Assembly: GCF_030129945.1 (NCBI RefSeq)
Contig: NZ_JARRAF010000011.1
Location: 62,001 to 126,000, forward strand
DNA from: Parachitinimonas caeni
GTDB taxonomy: Bacteria; Pseudomonadota; Gammaproteobacteria; Burkholderiales; Chitinimonadaceae
Reading direction: 5' to 3'
DNA length: 64,000 nucleotides
Notes under the pieces: model-generated
The model's input: the letters and a program-made list of their open reading frames with translations, nothing else
Told to the model about the DNA's origin: nothing
Database searches by the model: none
Position numbers and translations under genes: made by a program
Shown here: positions 55,303 to 64,000 of the stretch, in pieces
Position numbering within the stretch: the first letter of the stretch is position 1
Layout: each line of letters opens with the position of its first letter

Positions 55303-56322
55303 TCACCCAATAGAAAGGTTGCTGGCGAGCTGGGCGATTCTGGACGACTCGCCCATCATGATCAGCATGTCTCCCGACTCAATCCGCATAGTGGGGGAGG
55401 GGTTGAAGTGGTAGCCCGATCCACCAGTTCGATGCACTGCCACCAGCGATACGCCTTCGACATCCAGCAGATTCAGCTCATCCAGAGACCGGCCGATATG
55501 AGGGGAATTGTGCGGAATGCCGATTTCCTCCACACGGATGGACTGATCCTTAGCACGTAGCATCATGTCCAGAAAGGTCACTACCGATGGCCGTACCAGT
55601 TCCGACACCATGCGCAAGCCACCAATGAAGTTGGGGAGGACCACACCATCTGCGCCGACGGAACGCAATTTCTGTTGCGATGACTCGTCCACCGCTTTGG
55701 CGATGATGCGCATATCCTTGTTCAGGCCTTTGGCGGTCAATACCAGAAACAGGTTGTCTGCATCGGTGTGCAGTGTCGCAATCAGGCCGGCAGCCCGTGC
55801 CACACCGGCCTGAAGCAATGCCTCGTCCTGGGTGGCGTCACCTTCGATAGTCAGGATGCCACGGTCACGCAGGCTCTGGATCTTGGCTGGATCGGCTTCT
55901 ACCACGACATAGTGGCGGCCTGTCTTTTCAAGTTCCTCAACGGCATAGAAGCCTGTCGAGCCATAACCGCAGACGATGTAATGGCCTGACAGCCGGTTGA
56001 TGGCTTTGGTCATCTTGGTTCTCCGAATCGCATGGGTTAACTCTCCTTCAATGACCAAAGCCGCTAGCGATGTCACGGAATACAGCAGCACGCCCGAGCC
56101 GAACAAAATCAGCACAATGGTGAACAGCCTGCCCTCATGGGTGAGGGGGTGGGTTTCGCCATAGCCAATCGTCGCCAGCGTGATGACCGTCATGTAAAGC
56201 CCATCAAACCAAGACCAGTCTTCAACCCAGACATAGCCGGCACTGCCAAAGACCAGTACGGCACTGGTCAGCAGAGACAGGCGGAAAATCTGGGTATAGA
56301 TCTGGCGCATGGGTGAGTGCAT
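55303..56322 (-). CDS. Potassium channel protein with TrkA-N (RCK) domain
   Basis: A 339-residue channel. Two membrane helices flank the selectivity filter TLATIGYGETHPLT, followed by an RCK domain (HYIVCGYGSTGFYAVEEL, with the Rossmann motif) and a C-terminal TrkA-C part (SLVAVHRTGGSGYHFNPSP). It should let K+ pass the inner membrane under ligand control. Codons upstream of 56322 overlap hslO and are unlikely to be used; MRQIYTQ at 56310 is an alternative. It lies 20 bases after hslO. Confidence 0.9.
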   Translation of the reverse strand: MHSPMRQIYTQIFRLSLLTSAVLVFGSAGYVWVEDWSWFDGLYMTVITLATIGYGETHPLTHEGRLFTIVLILFGSGVLLYSVTSLAALVIEGELTHAIRRTKMTKAINRLSGHYIVCGYGSTGFYAVEELEKTGRHYVVVEADPAKIQSLRDRGILTIEGDATQDEALLQAGVARAAGLIATLHTDADNLFLVLTAKGLNKDMRIIAKAVDESSQQKLRSVGADGVVLPNFIGGLRMVSELVRPSVVTFLDMMLRAKDQSIRVEEIGIPHNSPHIGRSLDELNLLDVEGVSLVAVHRTGGSGYHFNPSPTMRIESGDMLIMMGESSRIAQLASNLSIG

Positions 56323-56341
56323 AAGCTGTGATGCAATCGGG

Positions 56342-57226
56342 TTAGTGTCGAGTACTGGTGGCGCTGATGACCGAGTCGGCAGCAAAGAGCTGGGCAACGT
56401 CTACGGCGTCGAAGGCATATGCCTGGTTGCAGAATTCGCAACGGACCTCCACCTGCGCCTGCTCCGCCAGAATGGCGTCAGCTTCTTCCTGCCCGACCAG
56501 TTTCAGCATATTGCCCACCCGTTCCCGCGAGCACCGGCAGCCGAAGTGAGGGTGTGTCTCACCCAGTAGACGAACGGTTTCTTCGTGGAACAGGCGATGC
56601 AGCACCTCCAGTGATGGCAGCTGCAGCAACTCGTTCGATGTAATGGTGGAAGCCAGATGACCAATCCGGTTCCAGGCGTCCGGGTCGCCATGCCCGGCGG
56701 GCAGTTTTTGAATCAGCAAGCCAGCAGCGCGCTCGCCCTCACAGGCCAGCCAGATGCGGGTATCCAGTTGTTCCGAACGCTGCATATAGTGCTCGATGAT
56801 CTCTGCCACGCTATTCCCGTCGAGACCGACAACGCCCTGGTAGGTCTGGCCGCCGTCTTTCGGATCCAGCGTCAGCACGCAACGTCCTCGACCCAGCAAT
56901 GCGGGCAGGGTAACGCCTGCTGCGGCCGACCAATCGGCATCGTGCTCCCACTGCGCGGTGGCGCGGACTGTCAGATCAGACTCGCATTCAATGGCGATGA
57001 GCTTGATCAAGCTGGTGCCATGAAATTGCATGACCAGTGACCCTTCAAATTTAAGGGTGGCCGATAGCAGGGTGGCTGCAGCGGTCAGCTCGCCAACCAG
57101 CTGGTGTAGCGGTGCCGGAAATGCGCGGCGCGACACAATTTCACGCCAACTATCGGACAGTTGCACGATTTCACCGCGCACTGGCGCGCCTTCAAACAGA
57201 AATCGCTGCAGGGTATCTTGACTCAT
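56342..57226 (-). CDS. hslO: Redox-regulated chaperone Hsp33
   Basis: A 294-residue cytoplasmic chaperone activated by oxidative unfolding. The N-terminal domain has LVGELTAAATLLSATLKFEG and LIKLIAIECE; the C-terminal zinc centre is FGCRCSRERV with CEFCNQAY, the four redox-active cysteines (CxC and CxxC). The ATG at 57226 has AAGGAAA upstream and overlaps the stop of the Ntn-hydrolase gene as ATGA, so the two are coupled. Confidence 0.96.
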   Translation of the reverse strand: MSQDTLQRFLFEGAPVRGEIVQLSDSWREIVSRRAFPAPLHQLVGELTAAATLLSATLKFEGSLVMQFHGTSLIKLIAIECESDLTVRATAQWEHDADWSAAAGVTLPALLGRGRCVLTLDPKDGGQTYQGVVGLDGNSVAEIIEHYMQRSEQLDTRIWLACEGERAAGLLIQKLPAGHGDPDAWNRIGHLASTITSNELLQLPSLEVLHRLFHEETVRLLGETHPHFGCRCSRERVGNMLKLVGQEEADAILAEQAQVEVRCEFCNQAYAFDAVDVAQLFAADSVISATSTRH

Positions 57227-57810
57227 GGTGTTTCCTTGTCTTGGTCGATGTTGACCGTGTAAAGCGTGCAAGGGGATGCAGAGTTGATATCAAACTCGCA
57301 ACCCGCTTCGATGCCAATCCGGGCGATATCGGCGGCGGTCAGCTCAGGTTGACCATATATGGCATGCATAGCACCCAAGGCATAATCGCGGCCACTGCCA
57401 ATCGCCCAGAACTGGCGGTATTCATAAACTTCCCGCATCGAAAAGACACCGAAGATGCCGCCCCTGTTGGCGATCAACACGGTCATCTGGCTCGATTCAT
57501 AAGGATCATTTTCTTCCTCATCGGTTTGCAGGAAAAAATCTTCCTTGAGCTTGGGATGTAGCTTTCTGAAGCTCTCGAAGACGTTCACCCGACTTTGAAA
57601 ATCCAGATTACGGGTGCGCCCCAGTGCGGACTGGAGCACCAGATCATGCGCTGCCGCACCGCAGATGGCGAAGTAGCTGTCATGAGCTTGGAAAATCTTA
57701 TCCGGCCAGGCATCAAAGCGTGCGCCTAGCCGGGTATCGCCAAAAGTGCTCTGGCTATCGGCAGCAATGGCGATCTGTTGATTCTTGCGTACAACAACAA
57801 TAGTGGTCAT
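57223..57810 (-). CDS. HslV-like Ntn-hydrolase (proteasome-type beta subunit homologue)
   Basis: A 195-residue protein. It begins MTTIVVVRKNQQIAIAADS, close to the start of HslV, so removal of Met would expose Thr1. Asp17 falls in AIAADS as in HslV; a Lys follows in WPDKIFQ, four residues later than HslV Lys33. The middle VNVFESFRKLHPKLKEDFF and the AIGSGRDYALGAM region fit the family. It differs too much to be HslV itself and no HslU gene adjoins. The ATG at 57810 has AGGA upstream. The role is unknown; coupling to hslO hints at protein quality control. Confidence 0.75.
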   Translation of the reverse strand: MTTIVVVRKNQQIAIAADSQSTFGDTRLGARFDAWPDKIFQAHDSYFAICGAAAHDLVLQSALGRTRNLDFQSRVNVFESFRKLHPKLKEDFFLQTDEEENDPYESSQMTVLIANRGGIFGVFSMREVYEYRQFWAIGSGRDYALGAMHAIYGQPELTAADIARIGIEAGCEFDINSASPCTLYTVNIDQDKETP

Positions 57811-57970
57811 GGGTAGTCCTGAAGGCAGATCTTTGTATGCGATGCCCATTAGGGGCATCTTGGACATTGACCGGCTTGCAAACAAATGTGGGCGGGTGTG
57901 CTCAACACAAGCCTGGCACCGGGCTGAGTACGTAGCATCTGGGTCGGAACACAGGCACTCGATCGATGCG

Positions 57971-57996
57971 ACTGAAGACAAAACGTCAACAGAGTC
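57971..57996. repeat. Solo terminal repeat of the interspersed family
   Basis: AAAACGTCAACAGAGTC, with its flanking sequence, matches the terminus of copies A and E. No second end or internal module is recognised nearby. It directly abuts the stop codon of the PncC fusion gene. Confidence 0.5.
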
Positions 57997-58917
57997 TCAG
58001 AACGCGCTACTTGTGGTCTCGTGCAGGTGGCGCCAGATGACGCCAAGTGGTGCAGTCGGCTCCGCCGCGAGCAGGGCGGTACAAATGCGGGATGGCTTCT
58101 CGTCGGAATGACGCTCGCGATACCGCACCATGCAATTGCCCGACTCCCGCCAGATTACTTGGGGCGATTTGATGCTGATCACAAGCCCCGGCAGGCTGCC
58201 ATGCTGCTCGGGTAGACAGTCCAGATAATGTCCCGCCGAGTGTACAGAACCATCTGGCGCTACCAGGCGAAAATCCTGTCGCCATACTTGGCGGATGCGA
58301 TTGAGTGTTGCTTCGGACTTGGGGATCGCTCCGCTATACCAGTCTTGAAAGAAGCGATGCAAGGCAATGACTTCGCCAAGCCAGTCCGGGCCGGAATGCT
58401 CGGGCAGTTTGCCGCCGGCAATCTGGATGGCCCGCTGCAAGGCGTAAGCGACGGCCTGCTTGCGTACAGATTGCCGGTCTCCATGGAAATGCTTGGTTTC
58501 TGTTTCGATTTTCTCCGAAGTTGCAAAACCAAAGCATACTGTCCCCACAGGCTTTTCGACCGTGCCACCCTCCGGGCCGGCGATGCCGGTGATCGAAACC
58601 GCCAGATTGGCGCCGCAGCGGTACAGGGCACCACAGGCCATTTCTCCCGCCGTGGCATTGCTGACAGCGCCAAAGCCAGCCAGTGTGGTCGGGAGTACCC
58701 CCAGCCAGTCTGTCTTGATCGAGTTGGCGTAGGCGATGACCCCCCCAACAAACCAGCGCGAGCTACCGGCAATCGCGGTCAAGACCTCGCCCATGCCACC
58801 GCCGGTGCAAGACTCGGCGACCGTCAGCATCCAGCCTCGCTGTAGCAGACAATCACCAAGATGACCGGCAAGACCGGCGAGTTCGTTACTGTTGGGATGT
58901 GCCAGAAAGTTCGACAT
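57997..58917 (-). CDS. CinA C-terminal amidase (PncC-like) fused to an NTF2-like domain
   Basis: A 306-residue protein. Residues about 12-168 are the PncC/CinA-C domain with ESCTGG (35-40), GGVIAYANSIKTDWL, and GIAGPEGG (111-118), which deamidates nicotinamide mononucleotide. Residues about 178-303 are extra, starting EVIALHRFFQDWYSGAI, with FRLVAPDGSVHSAGHYL and ending WRHLHETTSSAF; the pattern of an alpha-helix start and beta-rich remainder resembles the NTF2-like DUF4440 family. PncC alone is about 160 residues. The start lies 32 bases inside pgi. Fusion in one frame is seen; the domain identity is inference. Confidence 0.8.
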   Translation of the reverse strand: MSNFLAHPNSNELAGLAGHLGDCLLQRGWMLTVAESCTGGGMGEVLTAIAGSSRWFVGGVIAYANSIKTDWLGVLPTTLAGFGAVSNATAGEMACGALYRCGANLAVSITGIAGPEGGTVEKPVGTVCFGFATSEKIETETKHFHGDRQSVRKQAVAYALQRAIQIAGGKLPEHSGPDWLGEVIALHRFFQDWYSGAIPKSEATLNRIRQVWRQDFRLVAPDGSVHSAGHYLDCLPEQHGSLPGLVISIKSPQVIWRESGNCMVRYRERHSDEKPSRICTALLAAEPTAPLGVIWRHLHETTSSAF

Positions 58918-60547
58918 AGCGCCGGTATGCGGCTATCAAGCCATTGGTGGATGCGTCATGTTCTGTTGCCGCATGGGGGGAAATGAGCTCAGGAACGATC
59001 TTCTTGGCCAGCTGTTTGCCAAACTCGACTCCCCATTGGTCGAAGGGGTTGATGCCCCAAATGGCAGCCTGACTGCAGATCTTGTGCTCGTACAGCGCCA
59101 TCAGCATACCCAGTGTATAGGGTGATAGTTCACTGAAAAGCAATGTGCTGGAAGGCTGATTGCCTGGGCAGACCTTATGCGGGGTCAGCCGCTCGATCTC
59201 CTCTTCAGGCAAACCATTGGCACGGAGTTCTGCCCGAACCTCGGCTTCGGTCTTGCCCCACATCAGTGCTTCGCTCTGCGCCAGGCAGTTGGCAACGAGC
59301 TGCGGATGGTGGTCTGGCAGGGAGTGAGAGGGGCGTGCCGACACGATGAAGTCGATAGGCACCAGACGTTGACTTTGATGCAATAGCTGGAAAAAGGCGT
59401 GCTGGCTATTGCTACCCACTTCGCCCCAGATGATGGCGCCGCTTGCATGATCAAGCGCGACGCCTTCAGTCGATACCCGTTTGCCGTTGCTTTCCATATC
59501 CATCTGCTGCAAGTAGGCAGGGAAACGTGCCAGTCGGTCGTCATAAGGCACCAGGGCGTGGCTTTCTGCTCCCCAGAAACTGATGTACCAGATGGACAGC
59601 AAGGCCATCAGTACCGGCAGGTTCTGATCAAGGGGGGTGTTGAAGTAATGCGCATCCATCGCAGCCGCGCCCTCCAGAAAGGCTTCAAAGCCTTCCCAGC
59701 CCAAGCCGCAAGCCAGCGACAGCCCGACTGCCGACCAAACTGAATATCGACCCCCTACCCACTCCCAGAATGCAAAGATGTTCTCGGGGGCGACGCCAAA
59801 CTGTTCGGCGGCCTGACGGTTGGTGGTAATGGCGACAAAGTGCTGTGATACGTTTGCAGCCGACGACGACTGTAGCAGCCAATTGCGGGCTGACTGGGCA
59901 TTGGTGGCCGTTTCCAGGGTCGTAAAGGTCTTCGATACCACCGCAAACAGTGTGGTTGCTGGATTCAGTCCGGCCAGCGTTCGGGCCAGCTCTCCGCCAT
60001 CGAGATTGGCGACAAAGTGCAACCGTGGCCCGCCCGTCAGAAACGGGCGCAAAGCCTCCGCAGCCAGTCTGGGGCCCAGGTCCGACCCGCCAATGCCAAT
60101 GTGGACCAGATCCGTGATGGCCTGACCGTCATAACCCAGCCGCTCGCCACAGCGAATCGCTTGAACGAATTGCTGCATTTGCTGGCGTACGGCCAGAATC
60201 TTGGCATGAATACCGTCCCCGGTTAGTGGAAGGCCAGAATCCGGCCGAAAGCGCAGGGCGTGGTGCAGGGCGGCCCGTCCTTCTGAGCGATTGACTTTTT
60301 CCCCCTGCTTTAGCGCTTGCATCCACTCAGGCAATCCCGCCTGTCTTGCCAGCGACAACAACAGATCCTTGGTTTCAGACGTGATCCGATGCTTCGAGAA
60401 GTCAAACAACAGGCCATCAAGCTGTAGCGAGAACTGTTCAAAACGCAGAGGGTTGGCTGCAAACAGCTCCCGCATTGAGGTCTGGGCAAGAGACTGCTGG
60501 TGCTGGGTCAGTGCAGCCCACTCGGCAGAGTGGCTGATCAAGCTCAC
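58886..60547 (-). CDS. pgi: Glucose-6-phosphate isomerase
   Basis: A 553-residue cytoplasmic enzyme interconverting glucose-6-phosphate and fructose-6-phosphate. Signature blocks are [14 protein letters not shown], the catalytic [12 protein letters not shown] and [17 protein letters not shown], and [16 protein letters not shown] at the C-terminus. Length fits the bacterial family. It overlaps orn by ATGA and the PncC fusion gene by 32 bases. Confidence 0.97.
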   Translation of the reverse strand: MSLISHSAEWAALTQHQQSLAQTSMRELFAANPLRFEQFSLQLDGLLFDFSKHRITSETKDLLLSLARQAGLPEWMQALKQGEKVNRSEGRAALHHALRFRPDSGLPLTGDGIHAKILAVRQQMQQFVQAIRCGERLGYDGQAITDLVHIGIGGSDLGPRLAAEALRPFLTGGPRLHFVANLDGGELARTLAGLNPATTLFAVVSKTFTTLETATNAQSARNWLLQSSSAANVSQHFVAITTNRQAAEQFGVAPENIFAFWEWVGGRYSVWSAVGLSLACGLGWEGFEAFLEGAAAMDAHYFNTPLDQNLPVLMALLSIWYISFWGAESHALVPYDDRLARFPAYLQQMDMESNGKRVSTEGVALDHASGAIIWGEVGSNSQHAFFQLLHQSQRLVPIDFIVSARPSHSLPDHHPQLVANCLAQSEALMWGKTEAEVRAELRANGLPEEEIERLTPHKVCPGNQPSSTLLFSELSPYTLGMLMALYEHKICSQAAIWGINPFDQWGVEFGKQLAKKIVPELISPHAATEHDASTNGLIAAYRRYVELSGTSQQ

Positions 60548-61095
60548 GCTGGCACCTTGAGGAAATGCTCCCGGTAATACTTGAGTTCGTCTATCGACTC
60601 ATAAATATCAGCCAGAGCCTCGTGCTTGCCGTGCTTGACCAAGCCCTTGGCCAAGTCTGGCCGCCAGCGCTTCATCAACTCTTTCAGTGTCGAAACATCA
60701 AGGTTGCGATAGTGGAAATGTGCTTCCAGCTGTGGCATCCAGCGTGCAAGGAAGCGGCGATCCTGGCAAATCGAGTTACCGCACATGGGTGAGCTACCCT
60801 TGGGAATGTGCGGGGCGAGAAAGTCGAGCATCTGTTGCTCAACCATGGCATCGCTCAGCGTCGAAGCCTTTACTTTGTCAATGAGGCCTGAGCGGCCATG
60901 GGTGTTCTTGTTCCAGTCATCCATGCCGTCGAGTACGGCATCTGATTGATGAACAACCAGCACGGGGGCTTCGGCAACCGTATTGAGTTGCGAGTCGGTG
61001 ACTACGATGGCGACTTCAATGATCCGGTCGCTGTCTGGCTGGAGACCAGTCATTTCCATGTCGATCCAGATGAGGTGTGTGGGGTCTTGTGCCAT
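60544..61095 (-). CDS. orn: Oligoribonuclease
   Basis: A 183-residue DEDDh exonuclease that degrades short RNAs, including pGpG from cyclic di-GMP breakdown. The motifs are [22 protein letters not shown], and [12 protein letters not shown] with the catalytic His and Asp. The start [17 protein letters not shown] is typical. It overlaps pgi as ATGA. The divergent M48 gene begins about 70 bases upstream. Confidence 0.97.
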   Translation of the reverse strand: MAQDPTHLIWIDMEMTGLQPDSDRIIEVAIVVTDSQLNTVAEAPVLVVHQSDAVLDGMDDWNKNTHGRSGLIDKVKASTLSDAMVEQQMLDFLAPHIPKGSSPMCGNSICQDRRFLARWMPQLEAHFHYRNLDVSTLKELMKRWRPDLAKGLVKHGKHEALADIYESIDELKYYREHFLKVPA

Positions 61096-61164
61096 AATCC
61101 GCAGCCTGTCAAATTTTCTAGAAAAAGCCGATTATTTTCGCATAAGCGGCTTGCCAACGTCAGC

Positions 61165-62562
61165 ATGACCTCATCTGGCTTTACAAATCTGTTTCTTATT
61201 GTTCTTGCGTTATACACATTGGTTCAGCTGGGGCTGAAGTGGCGACACATACATCATGTGGATCGCCATCGCCACGCCGTTCCCTCGGAATTTGCCGAAA
61301 GCATTACTTTGGCGGAACACCAGAAGGCTGCGAGCTACACCATCGCCAAGTCAAAACTGGCAATGGCCATGACCCTTTGGGATGGATTGGTTTTGCTTGG
61401 GTTGACACTGGGCGGCGGGGTTGGGTTGCTTGACGGCTGGTGCCGCAGCGTGTTCAGTCCAGAGTCTCCCTACTGGCTTGTTCCCATGGCTACGCTATCC
61501 ACCGTTACTACTCTGTTGTCATTGCCTTGGTCTTTGCTTGTTCTGATCGGAATGAAACTGTTTGGGGGGTATGCTTCACTTGATTTGTTTTGGCATAAAT
61601 ACCTCTCATTGGGGGTGCTGTCTGGAACGGCTTTGGTCTTCGCGGTTGTGTTGTCGACAGCTTTGTTTTCGATGCCATGGTCACTGTATTCCACTTTTGG
61701 GCTGGAACAGCGATTTGGTTTTAACAAAACCACTGTAAAAATACTCACGATTGATGTACTCAAATCCATTAGTTTGGGCTGGGTTTTTGGCATACCGCTG
61801 GTGACGGTCATCATCTGGTTGATGGAAAGGATGGGAGCCTATTGGTGGGTATACGCTTGGGCCGTCTGGGTAATTTTTGGCTTGTTGATCATGGCGATTT
61901 ACCCGCACTTCATTGCGCCGATTTTCAATAAGTTCGTACCTCTGGAAGATGTTGCTCTCAAAGCGCGGATTGAGGGATTGCTCAAGCGCTGTGGCTTTTC
62001 AAGCAATGGCGTCTTTGTCATGGACGGATCCAGGCGCTCGGCTCACAGCAATGCCTATTTTTCTGGTTTTGGCCGCAATAAACGGATCGTTTTTTACGAC
62101 ACCTTGATCGAAAAGTTATCGCCCGAACAGATCGAAGCGGTGTTGGCGCACGAACTTGGCCATTATCGACGTCACCACATCATCAAGCGTATGGTCATGC
62201 TATATGGCTCAGCATTCGTCTTTATGTTTGTGTTGGGTCTGCTCAAGCAATCTGCCTGGTTCTACGAAGGGCTGGGGGTTGCGCAACCCAGCACCGCTGC
62301 TGCCTTGATGCTGTTTATGCTGGTGTTGCCGGTTTTCACTTTCATGCTTGATCCGATCAGCAGTCTTTTGTCTCGCAGACATGAATTTGAAGCCGATGCG
62401 TATGCGGCGAGTCAGTCGAGTGCCCAGGCGTTGATCTCTGGCTTGGTCAAGCTCTACCGTGATAACGCCAATACGGTGACACCAGATCCCCTGCATTCCG
62501 CAGTTTACGATTCCCATCCACCTGCGGCGATTCGTGTCGCTGCGCTCAAGAAGATTGCTTAG
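61165..62562 (+). CDS. M48-family (STE24-like) membrane metalloprotease
   Basis: A 465-residue protein with about seven hydrophobic helices. The zinc site is HELGH in VLAHELGHYRRHH, with the third ligand in EFEADAYAA. Regions VMDGSRRSAHSNAYFSGFG and FDTL-like YDTLIEKLSPEQIEAVL are as in CaaX-protease relatives. It probably cleaves membrane or periplasmic-side proteins. The ATG at 61165 starts near the first helix; longer open frame to 60946 overlaps orn on the other strand. Followed by the pterin dehydratase gene after 10 bases. Confidence 0.88.
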   Translation: MTSSGFTNLFLIVLALYTLVQLGLKWRHIHHVDRHRHAVPSEFAESITLAEHQKAASYTIAKSKLAMAMTLWDGLVLLGLTLGGGVGLLDGWCRSVFSPESPYWLVPMATLSTVTTLLSLPWSLLVLIGMKLFGGYASLDLFWHKYLSLGVLSGTALVFAVVLSTALFSMPWSLYSTFGLEQRFGFNKTTVKILTIDVLKSISLGWVFGIPLVTVIIWLMERMGAYWWVYAWAVWVIFGLLIMAIYPHFIAPIFNKFVPLEDVALKARIEGLLKRCGFSSNGVFVMDGSRRSAHSNAYFSGFGRNKRIVFYDTLIEKLSPEQIEAVLAHELGHYRRHHIIKRMVMLYGSAFVFMFVLGLLKQSAWFYEGLGVAQPSTAAALMLFMLVLPVFTFMLDPISSLLSRRHEFEADAYAASQSSAQALISGLVKLYRDNANTVTPDPLHSAVYDSHPPAAIRVAALKKIA

Positions 62563-62572
62563 GAGCCATTTC

Positions 62573-62893
62573 ATGTCACTTGCTCAGGAACGCTGTCTGG
62601 CCACTGTTGATCCGATTTCTGTAGAGGCGTTGCCGTCGCTGCTTGATCAGTTGAATGGATGGGTCGTCGAAGAGGGGAAGCTGGTAAAGCTGCATCGTTT
62701 TGCCAACTATTACGAGACATTGGCATTCGTCAATGCATTGGCATGGATTGCCCACCGTGAAGATCATCACCCCGAGATGTATGTGACTTACAACAGCTGC
62801 AAAGTTGAATTTGCAACCCACTCGGTTGATGGGTTGTCCCGCAATGACTTCATTTGCGCCGCAAAAGTTGATGCCCTTGATTTTCCGGCATAA
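62573..62893 (+). CDS. Pterin-4a-carbinolamine dehydratase
   Basis: A 106-residue enzyme (4a-hydroxytetrahydrobiopterin dehydratase) with the active-site HREDHHPEMYVTYN and KVEFATHSVDGLSRND. It recycles tetrahydropterin for aromatic amino acid hydroxylases; no hydroxylase gene is in the window. The ATG has AGGAG seven bases upstream; an earlier in-frame start falls inside the M48 gene. It abuts rsgA directly. Confidence 0.95.
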   Translation: MSLAQERCLATVDPISVEALPSLLDQLNGWVVEEGKLVKLHRFANYYETLAFVNALAWIAHREDHHPEMYVTYNSCKVEFATHSVDGLSRNDFICAAKVDALDFPA

Positions 62894-63763
62894 ATGATGA
62901 CTCAGCGTGCCCGCATTGTTGCCAGCCACGGCAAGTCTTATATCGTTGAGTTGCCGGATGATCGGCGGCTTTCTGCTTCTGTTCGTGGCAAGAAAACCCA
63001 CTTTGCCTGCGGTGATTGGGTGGAAGTCAAAGTACTGAATGCAGAGCAGGCTGTCATTGAAAAGCTGTTGGCGCGTGAGAGTTTGCTCTATCGGTCTGAC
63101 TTGTGGCGGGAGAAATTGATTGCTGCCAATGTCACCCAAATCGTCATTGTGACCGCCCCGGTACCCAGTTGTTATGAAGAGCTGATCAGTCGTTGCTTGC
63201 TTGCTGCGGAGGCGGTTGGCATCAAGGCATTGATTGTGGCGAACAAGTCAGACCTTCCAGAGTTCGATGTCTTGCGTAAGCTGCTGCAACCGTACCTCGC
63301 TTTGGGGTACTCGATGATCGAACTGTCTGCAAAGGGTGATATCGCACCGCTACGTCACGCCCTGCAGGGGGAAGTCTCGGCCTTGGTTGGGCAATCGGGT
63401 ATGGGCAAGTCAACATTGGTCAACGCCTTGCTGCCGGGCCAGGATGTCAGGACGGCAGAGATTTCCACGGCACTGGATTCAGGCAAGCACACGACTACCC
63501 ATGCCAGCCTTTACCACTTACCTGACGGTGGCGAACTGATCGACTCTCCCGGCATGCAGGAATTTGGCCTCAGACATTTGAAAGTTGACGAACTGACCCG
63601 CATGTTCCCGGAGTTCCGCCCCTATCTTGGCGAGTGTCGTTTTCACAACTGTCGCCACAAGGCAGAGCCTGGCTGTGCATTACAGGCGGCACGTGATCAG
63701 GGATTGGTGTTACCGCAGCGCTTGTCACTGCTGCAGGCACTGTTTGATGAAGTTTCATCTTGA
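62894..63763 (+). CDS. rsgA: Ribosome small subunit GTPase RsgA
   Basis: A 289-residue circularly permuted GTPase that aids 30S maturation. An OB domain (residues 1-70) is followed by G4 NKSDL, G1 GQSGMGKST, G3 DSPG and a zinc motif CRFHNCRHKAEPGC. G4 before G1 shows the permutation. It starts at the stop of the dehydratase gene with ATGATG; the second ATG is one codon later. Confidence 0.96.
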   Translation: MMTQRARIVASHGKSYIVELPDDRRLSASVRGKKTHFACGDWVEVKVLNAEQAVIEKLLARESLLYRSDLWREKLIAANVTQIVIVTAPVPSCYEELISRCLLAAEAVGIKALIVANKSDLPEFDVLRKLLQPYLALGYSMIELSAKGDIAPLRHALQGEVSALVGQSGMGKSTLVNALLPGQDVRTAEISTALDSGKHTTTHASLYHLPDGGELIDSPGMQEFGLRHLKVDELTRMFPEFRPYLGECRFHNCRHKAEPGCALQAARDQGLVLPQRLSLLQALFDEVSS

Positions 63764-63792
63764 CGTTTTAGCCAAATCGTCGATGTTTGGTT

Positions 63793-63821
63793 TTGTTTTC
63801 TCAGTGAATCGCTGCTAGAAT
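63793..63821 (+). promoter_or_regulatory. Probable promoter of rpsU
   Basis: TTGTTT at 63793-63798 and TAGAAT at 63816-63821 are separated by 17 bases, 48 bases before the rpsU start. Confidence 0.6.
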
Positions 63822-63868
63822 CCCATTTCTATCCGACTAACTACCATAGAAAGACAGGACTGATACAG

Positions 63869-64000
63869 ATGCCTAGTGTTCGCGTAAAGGAAAATGAACC
63901 CTTTGAAGTAGCGATGCGCCGATTCAAGCGCGCGGTGGAAAAAACCGGTTTGCTCACAGAACTGCGCTCACGCGAGTTCTACGAGAAGCCAACTGCCGAG
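63869..64000 (+). CDS. rpsU: 30S ribosomal protein S21, N-terminal part (3' end outside window)
   Basis: The visible 44 codons begin [20 protein letters not shown] and continue [20 protein letters not shown], a textbook S21 start. The stop lies beyond the window. S21 is a small basic protein of the 30S subunit needed for translation initiation. It often heads the rpsU-dnaG-rpoD operon, which cannot be checked here. Confidence 0.96.
   Translation, partial: MPSVRVKENEPFEVAMRRFKRAVEKTGLLTELRSREFYEKPTAE

Noticed and set aside
58001-58845. Long plus-strand open frames opposite the PncC fusion gene
   Set aside because: They lie antisense to motif-bearing codons and have no recognisable residues.
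1-64000. CRISPR array, prophage, toxin-antitoxin or defence island
   Set aside because: No regularly spaced direct repeats, no phage structural or integrase genes, and no paired small genes with such signatures were found; nearly all genes have housekeeping or common accessory roles.

Overview
The window reads as one ordinary chromosomal stretch of a Gram-negative betaproteobacterium. I cannot name the genus. The evidence is the fmdB - DUF502 - aspS order, a surE-pcm-nlpD-rpoS cluster, a complete isc operon, a ccoNOQP cbb3 oxidase operon, a dadR/dadA/alr module, and the rpsF-priB-rpsR-rplI operon. Genes are dense, often overlap by ATGA or TGATG, and are moderately GC-rich. I see no phage, plasmid, CRISPR array, toxin-antitoxin pair or transposase gene.

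Layout. 0-5.5 kb (+): the end of rnhB, then motA-motB, a membrane methyltransferase, an HDOD-GAF protein and a TrmH-type RNA methyltransferase, closed by a strong terminator. 5.6-12.4 kb: accessory genes (EamA permease, 2-oxoglutarate dioxygenase, MarR regulator with a Bcr/CflA exporter, alpha carbonic anhydrase, PilZ-like protein, ung) separated by structured repeats. 12.7-15.8 kb (+): a histidine kinase and an HD-GYP response regulator, then tRNA-Asn. 16.1-22.6 kb (-): iscR-S-U-A, hscB, hscA, fdx, a YbaK-like deacylase and iscX. 22.9-29.0 kb (-): ccoN-O-Q-P-G-fixH, with ccoS upstream as a separate gene. 29.7-39.3 kb (+): purT with truncated haemoglobin, a Spy-like protein, surE-pcm-nlpD-rpoS, the S6 ribosomal operon and a diguanylate cyclase. 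39.8-50 kb: trmL, dadR/dadA/alr, an acetyl-CoA hydrolase-family protein, a hydrolase plus NlpC/P60 lipoprotein, Sua5, TetR and an SDR. 50.3-53.1 kb (+): fmdB, DUF502 and aspS. 53.5-64 kb: a solute-binding protein, an orphan PAS protein, a potassium channel, Hsp33 with an HslV-like Ntn-hydrolase, a PncC fusion protein, pgi, orn, an M48 protease, pterin dehydratase, rsgA and the start of rpsU.

Themes. The isc and cco blocks link Fe-S assembly to microaerobic respiration: two IscR-type sites lie upstream of iscR and an FNR-type box lies upstream of ccoN. Cyclic-di-GMP signalling recurs (HD-GYP, GGEEF cyclase with an I-site, degenerate PilZ).

Less expected features. Two families of non-coding foldback elements lie between genes, and the best copies are flanked by TA. 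One family recurs at least seven times in full or fragmentary form. A PncC/CinA amidase is fused to an apparent NTF2-like domain. priB seems to have no ATG, GTG or TTG start that would keep its first beta-strand. An HslV-like protease homologue overlaps hslO. I found no convincing new defence or biosynthetic system; the repeat families and the PncC fusion are the best leads.
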